From DASQYE01 sp035940775 (GTDB lineage Bacteria > Acidobacteriota > Blastocatellia > Pyrinomonadales > Pyrinomonadaceae): a DNA stretch of 64,000 nucleotides. The notes below the pieces were generated by a model, which was not told the origin of the DNA, searched no databases, and saw only the letters and a program-made list of their open reading frames with translations. Shown piece after piece: positions 57,704 through 64,000 of this stretch. Every line of letters starts with the position of its first letter. Position 1 is the first letter of the stretch. The stretch lies in NCBI GenBank assembly GCA_035940775.1, contig DASZEN010000013.1:1-64000 (forward strand), in the 5' to 3' direction. The position numbers and the translations under genes were made by a program.

Positions 57704-58882
57704 TCAGTAGCTTTTAGGTAGACCGAGCACGCGCTCGGCTATGATGTTGCGCTGGATTTCGCTTGTGCCCGCCTCTATGGTATTGCCGCGCGCGCGCAGG
57801 TAGGCGTACTCCCAGAGGCCGTGGTCGAACTCCTTGAGCTGACCGTAGGGGCCCAGGATTTCCTGCGCCGTCTGCTGCGTTCGCTGGTTCATCTCGCTCC
57901 AGTAGAGTTTCAGCGTGGAGCCCTCCGGGCCGGGGATGCCGGTTTTGGAGAGCGAGGTCAGCGCGCGGTTTGTGTTCAGTCGAAGGATTTCCAGCTCAAG
58001 ATAGGCTTGCGCCAGCTTCTGCCTGACGAGCGGGTCAAGGCTTGCGGGGCGACCGTCGCGCTCCATTACGCGCGCGCGTGCGATCAATGCTTCGAGGTTG
58101 CGCTTGAAGACGACCTGAACGCCCGTGCCCAGGTTGGCCCGCTCGTTCATCAGCGCCGTGATGGCGGTCGTCCAGCCCTTGTTGATTTCACCCAGGACTT
58201 GCGCGACCGGCACACGAACGTCAGAGAAGAAGAGTTCGTTGAAGCCGGAATCACCCGACATCTGTCGCAGGGGACGAACCGTCACCCCCTCGCTGTGCAT
58301 GTCCAGAAGCAGGCACGTTATCCCTTTGTGCCTGGGCGCTTCGCGGTCTGTGCGAACGAGCAGCAGGCACCAGTCCGCGAGCTGCGCAAAGCTCGTCCAA
58401 ATCTTTTGCCCGTTGATACGGAAATCGTCTCCGTCGCGCACAGCCTTTGTGCCCAGCGCGGCCAGATCGCTTCCAGCGTTCGGCTCTGAAAAGCCCTGAC
58501 ACCATATCTCTTCACCTGAGAGTATCCTGGGCAGGTAGCGCGCCTTCTGCTCATCCGTGCCGAGCGCGATGATGGTCGGGCCGACGAGCGAGAGGCCGAT
58601 GGTGCCTATCAGTTGCGGGGCATTGGCGCGCGCCAGCTCTTCCTGAAAGATGGCCTGTTCGATAAGGGTCGCGCCGCGCCCGCCAAAAGCCTTCGGCCAG
58701 GAGATGCCCGCCCACCCGCCTTCGTAAAGCACGCGTTGCCAGTCGCGCAGGTACTTGATGTAGTCCTCACGATCCTCGCTCGCTATCCCGCCGCCTTTCC
58801 ACTGCGCAGGCAGGTTCGCCTTCAGCCACGCGCGAAATTCGTCGCGAAACTGCCGCTCGCTCGGAGTCAAGTTTAAATCCAT
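57704..58882 (-). CDS. Acyl-CoA dehydrogenase (possible FadE-pair subunit B)
   Basis: A 392-residue acyl-CoA dehydrogenase. It begins MDLNLTPSERQFRDEFRAWL; GWAGISWPKAFGGRGATLIE is near 57, QGFSEPNAGSDLAALGTKAV near 135, INGQKIWTSFAQLADWCLLL near 158, and it ends GTSEIQRNIIAERVLGLPKS, the consensus C-terminal end. It should oxidise acyl-CoA to 2-enoyl-CoA and reduce ETF. The neighbouring divergent ACAD at 56435 may be its structural partner. It follows the ETF-linked oxidoreductase in the run. Confidence 0.92.
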   Translation of the reverse strand: MDLNLTPSERQFRDEFRAWLKANLPAQWKGGGIASEDREDYIKYLRDWQRVLYEGGWAGISWPKAFGGRGATLIEQAIFQEELARANAPQLIGTIGLSLVGPTIIALGTDEQKARYLPRILSGEEIWCQGFSEPNAGSDLAALGTKAVRDGDDFRINGQKIWTSFAQLADWCLLLVRTDREAPRHKGITCLLLDMHSEGVTVRPLRQMSGDSGFNELFFSDVRVPVAQVLGEINKGWTTAITALMNERANLGTGVQVVFKRNLEALIARARVMERDGRPASLDPLVRQKLAQAYLELEILRLNTNRALTSLSKTGIPGPEGSTLKLYWSEMNQRTQQTAQEILGPYGQLKEFDHGLWEYAYLRARGNTIEAGTSEIQRNIIAERVLGLPKSY

Positions 58883-58903
58883 GACGCTCTAACCCCCCCA
58901 TCG

Positions 58904-58994
58904 AAAGGATGAGGGATGAATAAAAAGCATTCAAGGAACGGAAGCTTTACTTTCATCCCTCATCGCTGCCGCCCTTCGTTCTCCTCCCTCATCC
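58904..58994. repeat. GGGATGA palindromic repeat
   Basis: The left arm GGATGAGGGATGAA (58907-58920) pairs with TTTCATCCCTCATCGCTGCC (58951-58970), then GCCCTTCGTTCTCCTCCCTC (58971-58990). The TGA stop of the iron-sulfur oxidoreductase gene lies in the right arm. The spacer and right arm are nearly the same as those of the copy at 42266 (CATCGCTGCCGCCC, CTTCGTTCTCCTCCC). Confidence 0.78.
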
Positions 58995-61094
58995 ACGCTT
59001 TTCAGTCGCTTCCCAGAGCAGTTCGGAAATGTCCAGCACCTTCACGTCGCGCTCCCCCTTGCGCGCGTTGATGCCGTCTTCCATCATCGTCATGCAGAAG
59101 GGGCAGCCGACCGCGAGCACGTCCGCGCCCGTCTCTATGGCCTCCTGCGCGCGCTCCTGATTGACGCGCTTATCCGCTGGCTCGTCCACGAAGCTCATGC
59201 CCCCGCCCCCGCCGCAGCAGAAACTCTTCGAGCGGCTGCGCTCCATTTCCAGCGGTGGCCCGTTGCGCGCAGAGATTTGTACCAGCTCGCGCGGCGCATC
59301 ATACACGCCGTTTTGCCGTCCCAGATAACACGGATCGTGAAAAGTAATCTTCCTGTCGGAAGCGCCCACGGGGCCGAGCCTGCCTTCTGCGACGAGCTTC
59401 GCCAGATACTCGCTATGATGATAGACCTCGAAGCGCCCGCCGAACTGCGGGTACTCGTTCTTGAAAGTGTTGAAGCAGTGGGGGCAGGCGGTGACGACCT
59501 TTTTGACGTTGTAACGGTTCAGGTTCCCCATGTTCTCTTTCGCAAGCTGCTCGAACAGAAACTCGTTGCCGATGCGACGCGCAGGATCGCCCGAGCATTT
59601 CTCGTCCCGCCCGAGGATTGCGAACCGGACGCCCGCCCGCTCCAAAAGCTGTGCCGTCGCGCGCGTCACCTTCTGATTACGCTCGATCAGCGCGCCGCCG
59701 CAACCGACCCAAAGGAGAACCTCCGTCTCCTTAGCATCGCGCGCGTGGGGGACGTTCAAGCCTTCGGCCCAGTCAACGCGGGTCGCCTGCGTGCCGCTAA
59801 ACGGATGGCCGCGCCGCTCAAGAGACATGACGGCTTCCTGCATGGAGTCCGGGAAGTCCGCCTCTTCCATGACGAGGTAGCGGCGCATGTCAACGATCTT
59901 CGGTAGCTGCTCTATGAAGACGGGGCAGGCTTCCATGCAGGCGGCGCAGGTCGTGCACTGCCAGAGCGGGGTGGGCGAGGTCGCGGGCACAGCGCCTATG
60001 ATCGCAAGGGGTGCGCGCGCCTCAACATCCGTGGTCGGCTCATGGTCGGCGGGCGTCAGAGCGGCATCTGCGCCCACTGTCGCAGCCGCCGCGCCTTTGC
60101 CGTTCGCGGAGTCGAGTCCGAACGCGTCGCGCGCCTCTTCGTGCATCAGGTCGCGTAAACCGAGAATGATGTCGCGCGGCGAGAGTTCCTTGCCGACCGT
60201 GTGGGCCGGACAGACGGCCGTGCAGCGCCCGCATTCCGTGCAGGCGTCGAGATCGAGCAGGTCTTTCCAGGTAAAACCTTTGAGCGAATTGACGCCGAAG
60301 GATTCCGTCTTCTCGAAGTCTACGGGCTTGAGCGTCGCGCCCAGCGGCTCAAGGCTGGCCGTGTAGATGTTGAGCGGGGCCGTCAGGACGTGCATCATCT
60401 TCGTAAAGGGCAGCCACGCTATAAAGGCGTAGGCCGTCACAAGATGAAACCACCACATGGCCCAATGGGCAGCGCGCATCTGCTCGTCAGTCAGTGCGAA
60501 GCGTGACGCTCTTGCAAAGAGGTTGCCAAAGGGCGACCATGCGGCCCATGCATCCTGTGTCACGGCGATGCGCCAGCCTTCGACCAGGAATCCTTGCAGA
60601 CACATCAGGAAGATGAGGCCGAGGATCAGCGTCGCCTCCGTCGTGTAGACCAGCTTACGGGGCCGCTTGAGGTAACGGCGCGCGGCGGCCATTGCGACTC
60701 CGAGCATGACGAGCGCGCCGAAGAGGTCAACCGTGAAGGACTGAAAGTAGAGGTAAAAACGGCCGCGCATGATCGCCGTGCCGAAGTCTGCGTCGAGCGC
60801 CACGACCGTCGTCGCGATTGCGAGGACGACGAAGCCGCAACTGATGAACTGGTGAAAGAGCCCCGCGTAAAGGTTGCGCGCCGTGCGCTGCTGTGCGACA
60901 GCGTGCTTGAGAAGCAGGCGCACGCGCTCCCACGGGCGGTCGAAGCGCGCGACGGGCAACCCGCGCCGCCACCGGCTGAGGTGACGATAAATGCCGTAGC
61001 TTGCGACGGCCGCCGTCGGCAGCAGCAGTGCGTATATCACCCAGATGTGAGTGATATTCCAGTAAATCTGGCGCGTGGCATCTGACAGATTCAT
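58989..61094 (-). CDS. ETF-linked membrane iron-sulfur oxidoreductase (EtfD/HdrD-like)
   Basis: A 701-residue protein. Five or so N-terminal membrane helices (about 15-245; NarI-like, with FHQFISCGFVVLAIATTV and MWWFHLVTAYAFIAWLPFTK carrying histidines for haem) precede two [4Fe-4S] motifs, CTECGRCTAVCP near residue 287 and CTTCAACMEACPV near 385, and two CCG domains (CPHCFNTFKNEYPQFGG near 545; SFCCGGGGGMSF near 635). This architecture is that of EtfD, thought to carry electrons from reduced ETF to the quinone pool. A position next to etfA-etfB supports it strongly. A low-complexity Ala/Thr linker (about 330-370) separates the clusters. Confidence 0.9.
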   Translation of the reverse strand: MNLSDATRQIYWNITHIWVIYALLLPTAAVASYGIYRHLSRWRRGLPVARFDRPWERVRLLLKHAVAQQRTARNLYAGLFHQFISCGFVVLAIATTVVALDADFGTAIMRGRFYLYFQSFTVDLFGALVMLGVAMAAARRYLKRPRKLVYTTEATLILGLIFLMCLQGFLVEGWRIAVTQDAWAAWSPFGNLFARASRFALTDEQMRAAHWAMWWFHLVTAYAFIAWLPFTKMMHVLTAPLNIYTASLEPLGATLKPVDFEKTESFGVNSLKGFTWKDLLDLDACTECGRCTAVCPAHTVGKELSPRDIILGLRDLMHEEARDAFGLDSANGKGAAAATVGADAALTPADHEPTTDVEARAPLAIIGAVPATSPTPLWQCTTCAACMEACPVFIEQLPKIVDMRRYLVMEEADFPDSMQEAVMSLERRGHPFSGTQATRVDWAEGLNVPHARDAKETEVLLWVGCGGALIERNQKVTRATAQLLERAGVRFAILGRDEKCSGDPARRIGNEFLFEQLAKENMGNLNRYNVKKVVTACPHCFNTFKNEYPQFGGRFEVYHHSEYLAKLVAEGRLGPVGASDRKITFHDPCYLGRQNGVYDAPRELVQISARNGPPLEMERSRSKSFCCGGGGGMSFVDEPADKRVNQERAQEAIETGADVLAVGCPFCMTMMEDGINARKGERDVKVLDISELLWEATEKRG

Positions 61095-61147
61095 CTCTAC
61101 GATTGCTTTATCTTTGCGGTCCCTGTTTTAGAGCAACTTTTGCGGTC

Positions 61148-62122
61148 TTATTTTTGGAGCGCGGCCAGCTTTTCGCGCAGCAGCGGCACGACCTGTCTGT
61201 AATCCGCGACGATGCCGAAACGGCTGTGCTTGAAGATGGGCGCGTCCGGGTCTGTGTTGATGGCGGCGATGGTCTTCGCCTCGGAGATGCCCGCTATGTG
61301 CTGGCTCGCGCCCGTGATGGCGATGGCGAGATACAGCTCGGGCGTGACCTTCTTGCCCGTCTGCCCTATCTGCCAAGTGGGCGGAACCCAGCCCGCATCG
61401 CACGCTGCGCGCGACGCAGCCAACTGTGCTCCGAGCAGGTCTGCGAGCGGCTTCAGCTCCGCCGCGAACGGTTCCGGCCCGCCTATGCCGCGCCCGCCCG
61501 AGACGATCACGCGCGCCTCTTCAAGCCGCGCCTCGCCCCCTCCCTCGCGCACACGCTCCACGATTCGCGTTCGCGCAAGGGGCTGAACGTCCAGAGCGGC
61601 GCGCGTGATCGTGCCTGCTTCGTCGGCGCGCGGCTCGGCTGGCGCGAATGAGCGCGCGCGCAGCCACACTACTGCGGGCACGCGCTTCAACTCAATCACG
61701 GCCTGCGCCTTGCCGCCGTAAACCTGCCGGACGACGCGCAAACCTTCTACACCGGCGCGCACCTCTACGGCGTCGCCCACGGCGCTCCCGCCGAGCCTGT
61801 GAGCGAGGCGCGGAGCGAGTTCCTGGCTGTACGTGTCGTTGGCGAGCAGCACGGCGCGTGGCTGAAGCTCCTTGCACAAAAGAGCCAGCGCGCCGAGGCT
61901 TGTCTCCGGCTGATATTCGGCCAGCTCGGCCTGGTCTGCGACCGTGACCGCGTCCGCCACGCGTGCGACTTCGTGGGCCAAAGCGTCCGCCTCCGAGCCT
62001 ATGACGACGGCGCGCAAATTCGCGCCGAGTTCGTCCGCGAGACGACGGCCCGCGCCCGCCAGCCCTCGCGCGGATTTGTCGAACCCTGCGGAAGCGAATA
62101 GACAGATGAGAACGTCGTTCAT
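61148..62122 (-). CDS. etfA: Electron transfer flavoprotein subunit alpha
   Basis: A 324-residue ETF alpha. The FAD domain at the C-terminus has VSGGRGIGGPEPFAAELKPL near residue 205, GWVPPTWQIGQTGKKVTPEL near 250, ITGASQHIAGISEAKTIAAI near 272 and DPDAPIFKHSRFGIVADYRQ near 295. ETF accepts electrons from acyl-CoA dehydrogenases. It lies 48 bases after etfB and 53 before the EtfD-like gene, so the three form one unit. Confidence 0.95.
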   Translation of the reverse strand: MNDVLICLFASAGFDKSARGLAGAGRRLADELGANLRAVVIGSEADALAHEVARVADAVTVADQAELAEYQPETSLGALALLCKELQPRAVLLANDTYSQELAPRLAHRLGGSAVGDAVEVRAGVEGLRVVRQVYGGKAQAVIELKRVPAVVWLRARSFAPAEPRADEAGTITRAALDVQPLARTRIVERVREGGGEARLEEARVIVSGGRGIGGPEPFAAELKPLADLLGAQLAASRAACDAGWVPPTWQIGQTGKKVTPELYLAIAITGASQHIAGISEAKTIAAINTDPDAPIFKHSRFGIVADYRQVVPLLREKLAALQK

Positions 62123-62170
62123 GGATTATGCGATAGACAGCAGGGCAGTAGCGTTGTTGTTCCGTCTCTT

Positions 62171-62980
62171 TTACAGCGCGCGCGTCACTTCAACCAGTCG
62201 GCGTGCGAAAGCCTCTACCTTTTCGTCGAGCGTGTCGCCCGTGACAAACTCGCAGCGCGTCTCCTTCTGCGGGATGAAAAGCTCCGCCACTTCGTAGTAA
62301 CTGTTTCCGGCGCGCGCCTCGTCGGCGTCAATGCCAAGCTCAGCGAGCGTCCATTTCGTGAGCGGCTGGCGATACGACATCATCACGTCTCGGACTTTAG
62401 GGATGCGCGGCACGTTGTGTTCGTCGTTGGTCACGGTGACGACTACGGGCGGCTCCGCCTCGACCACTTCCCAGCCCGTGTCCGTCTGTCGCTTGAGCCT
62501 GAGCAGGCGCGCGCCCGCCGCCTCTATGCTATCGACGAAAGAGACGCAGGGCAGACCCAGCTCTTCGGCGACGAGCGCGCCCGTCTGCCCTGCCCCCCAA
62601 TCGCCAGCCTCGCGCCCGGTCATCACAAGATCGAACGCGCCCAGCTTTCGGATGGCGGCTGCGAGCACGCGCGCCACCGCCAGCGGATCCGGGTTCGGGT
62701 TGCCTTCGTTCGTGACGAGCGCCGCCGCGTCCGCTTTCATCGCCAGCGCCTTGCGCAGAGAGTCTTCCGCAGAAGGCTGGCCGTATGAGAGCACTGTAAT
62801 CCTTGCGTCGCCGACGCGCTCGCGAAGCTGCAAAGCCGTTTCGAGCGCATTCTCGCAGAAGATGTTGGTGACCAGATTGGCGCCGTCGCGCTCCATCTCG
62901 CGCCTCTCCGCGTCGATGCGGAAATCGCGCGCCGGTATCTCCGGGTCTGGAATCTGTTTGAGACAAACAAGAATGTTCAT
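62171..62980 (-). CDS. etfB: Electron transfer flavoprotein subunit beta
   Basis: A 269-residue ETF beta. It has NILVCLKQIPDPEIPARDFR at the start, NLVTNIFCENALETALQLRE near 36, DLVMTGREAGDWGAGQTGAL near 120 (AMP site) and LVEVTRAL at the end. A VEAEPPVVVTVTNDEHNVPR segment near 178 is the signature region. It starts 29 bases after the tetR stop, so it may be transcribed from the tetR promoter. Confidence 0.95.
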   Translation of the reverse strand: MNILVCLKQIPDPEIPARDFRIDAERREMERDGANLVTNIFCENALETALQLRERVGDARITVLSYGQPSAEDSLRKALAMKADAAALVTNEGNPNPDPLAVARVLAAAIRKLGAFDLVMTGREAGDWGAGQTGALVAEELGLPCVSFVDSIEAAGARLLRLKRQTDTGWEVVEAEPPVVVTVTNDEHNVPRIPKVRDVMMSYRQPLTKWTLAELGIDADEARAGNSYYEVAELFIPQKETRCEFVTGDTLDEKVEAFARRLVEVTRAL

Positions 62981-63009
62981 GAAGGAATCAGGGATTTCAG
63001 ATTCAGGGT

Positions 63010-63651
63010 CTAGCCTTTAACTACCCGCAAGCCTCTCTTCTGCGCGGCGCGCGATTCCGGAAGCAGCAGACCGTGGAGCGCGATCTTGACAATCTCTGCG
63101 GCCGTTTGTTCGGCCGTCAGAGCGCCGCCCTGCCTGAACCAGCGCGATAACCAGTTAATCATCCCCAGCAGGCAGAAGGTGGCGGCCGTAGTGTCCACGT
63201 CCTGCAGCTTTCCCGAAGACTTTAATTCATTCAGAAGGTCGCGCAGGTAATCGAAGTATTCACGCTTACGCTGCGTGATTTTTCTACATTGGGCGGGCGT
63301 CAGGGCCGTCACTTCGTCAACCAGGATGGTGATCGCGCCCTGCCCCCTGGTGACGAGCTGCGCGTGGCTGGCGATGAGAAAGCGCAGGCGCGCCTCGGCA
63401 TCCTTGATCTCTTTGGCCGGGGCAGCCACCTCTTCGTCCAGCTCGTCCAGACCGAAATTCATGATGTCGAACAGCAGCTCTTTCTTCCCGCTGATGTAGT
63501 GGTAGAGCCCCGCCTTGGTCATCCCCAGCGCGTTGGCTATGTCGTTGACGGAGGTGGCATCATATCCCTTGCGCAGTATGATTTGCGCCGCCGTGCGGTA
63601 AATCTCGGCCAGGCGCTCGTTGCTCGGTGCTGATTTTTTTTGGGCTTTCAT
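63010..63651 (-). CDS. TetR-family regulator of fatty-acid metabolism (predicted)
   Basis: A 213-residue TetR/AcrR repressor. The helix-turn-helix is in YRTAAQIILRKGYDATSVND then IANALGMTKAGLYHYISGKK (residues about 19-58). The larger helical domain should bind a ligand, most likely acyl-CoA given the neighbours. It resembles the FadR/KstR2-like TetR proteins of fatty-acid and sterol operons. It heads the minus-strand run leading into etfBA, and a palindrome overlaps its predicted transcription start, consistent with autorepression. Confidence 0.88.
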   Translation of the reverse strand: MKAQKKSAPSNERLAEIYRTAAQIILRKGYDATSVNDIANALGMTKAGLYHYISGKKELLFDIMNFGLDELDEEVAAPAKEIKDAEARLRFLIASHAQLVTRGQGAITILVDEVTALTPAQCRKITQRKREYFDYLRDLLNELKSSGKLQDVDTTAATFCLLGMINWLSRWFRQGGALTAEQTAAEIVKIALHGLLLPESRAAQKRGLRVVKG

Positions 63652-63690
63652 CCTTGTTCTTCAATTTGCGCGGAGCGGTGCCGAAGGGGG

Positions 63691-63772
63691 TTGTGCACGC
63701 AGCCGCCATGATGTTATTTTACCGACCGTCCGGTAGGTTGCTGTTATACATCCGAACCACGCCCGGCGTCAA
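63691..63772. promoter_or_regulatory. Divergent promoters sharing a TetR-type operator (site 2)
   Basis: The palindrome TACCGACCGTCCGGTA lies at 63720-63735. Minus strand (toward tetR): TTGACG (63772-63767), 18 bases, TATAAC (63748-63743), with the palindrome 7 bases after the -10. Plus strand (toward the acyl-CoA dehydrogenase at 63840): TTGTGC (63691-63696), 17 bases, TTATTT (63714-63719), directly abutting the palindrome. It differs from site 1 (35422) by one base. Confidence 0.7.
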
Positions 63773-63839
63773 CAAATCCGGTCACGGTCGCTCTCTAAGG
63801 GTTTGAGCCCACGATCAATCGAAAAAGAGTTCTTAAATT

Positions 63840-64000
63840 ATGTCAGCCAAAACAGACGCCATTAGAACCGGAGGCGGAGACTTCTTAAGCGCCACGACGA
63901 CGAGCGAAGAGGTGTTCACGCGCGAAGACCTATCGGGTGCGCAGCAGATGTTCGGCCGCATCGCGCAGGATTTCATGCGCACGGAAGTCCTGCCCGTCGA
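63840..64000 (+). CDS. Acyl-CoA dehydrogenase, N-terminal fragment
   Basis: The frame starts at the ATG at 63840 and runs off the window. The visible residues include FLSATTTSEEVFTREDLSGA and then QQMFGRIAQDFMRTEVLPV, which match the N-terminus of the long (about 590-residue) acyl-CoA dehydrogenases seen in Bacillus FadE and relatives, with a short N-terminal extension. It is divergent from tetR and shares its operator. Confidence 0.8.
   Translation, partial: MSAKTDAIRTGGGDFLSATTTSEEVFTREDLSGAQQMFGRIAQDFMRTEVLPV

Overview
The window is high-GC bacterial chromosome. A large TonB-dependent receptor with an N-terminal carboxypeptidase-regulatory-like domain (35.6-38.8 kb) shows an outer membrane. 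That receptor type, together with an OpcA-assisted oxidative pentose phosphate operon, paired PDZ proteases and a large beta-oxidation regulon, fits Acidobacteriota, probably class Blastocatellia. That placement is inference from family content. No rRNA, CRISPR array, prophage or insertion sequence is visible, so this reads as core chromosome.

Layout. 0-10.6 kb (mostly +): the end of lepA, a secreted TPR protein, an SbcC/Rad50-like ATPase followed 3 bp later by RNase HI, a secreted Ycf48-type propeller protein, then on the minus strand a small secreted protein and a gluzincin-type metallopeptidase with TPRs. 10.9-17.9 kb (-): pgi-gnd-zwf-opcA-pgl, giving the whole route from fructose-6-phosphate to ribulose-5-phosphate. 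18.3-20.9 kb (-): dnaX, the small SRP RNA and tRNA-Ser(GGA). 21.2-24.0 kb (-): two predicted cytoplasmic trypsin/PDZ proteases flanking a LuxR-type regulator with a degenerate receiver. 24.3-27.9 kb (-): a Na+/H+ antiporter fused to a rhodanese domain that is interrupted by an in-frame UGA, and a DHA2 exporter. 28.4-33.8 kb (+): pstSCAB-phoU-phoB. 33.9-38.8 kb: an MFS transporter and a TonB-dependent receptor, divergently transcribed. 39-64 kb: a fatty-acid/acyl-CoA catabolic region of about 20 genes, nearly all on the minus strand. It holds acyl-CoA dehydrogenases, thiolase, FadN-type fusion, hydratases, thioesterases, acyl-CoA ligase, SDRs, an APH-type kinase, ETF alpha/beta and an ETF-linked membrane iron-sulfur oxidoreductase, headed by a TetR regulator.

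How the parts connect. A near-identical 16-bp palindrome (TACCGACCGTTCGGTA / TACCGACCGTCCGGTA) occurs twice, each time between divergent promoter-like hexamers: at the MFS/TonB-receptor intergene and at the tetR/acyl-CoA dehydrogenase intergene 28 kb away. I infer one TetR regulon joining outer-membrane uptake, inner-membrane transport, beta-oxidation and electron delivery to quinone.

Most notable signals. (1) The UGA in the antiporter-rhodanese gene sits where related proteins are expected to carry a thiol-loop cysteine. The rest of the rhodanese domain continues in frame for 50 codons, and a hairpin matching bacterial SECIS geometry follows: a candidate selenoprotein. (2) A dispersed palindromic repeat built on GGGATGA / TCATCCC occupies at least nine intergenes and supplies stop codons, C-terminal tails and once a start codon. 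(3) The cytosolic protease pair with a pseudo-receiver regulator. (4) A separated APH-kinase plus acyl-CoA dehydrogenase pair resembling the two halves of ACAD10/11.
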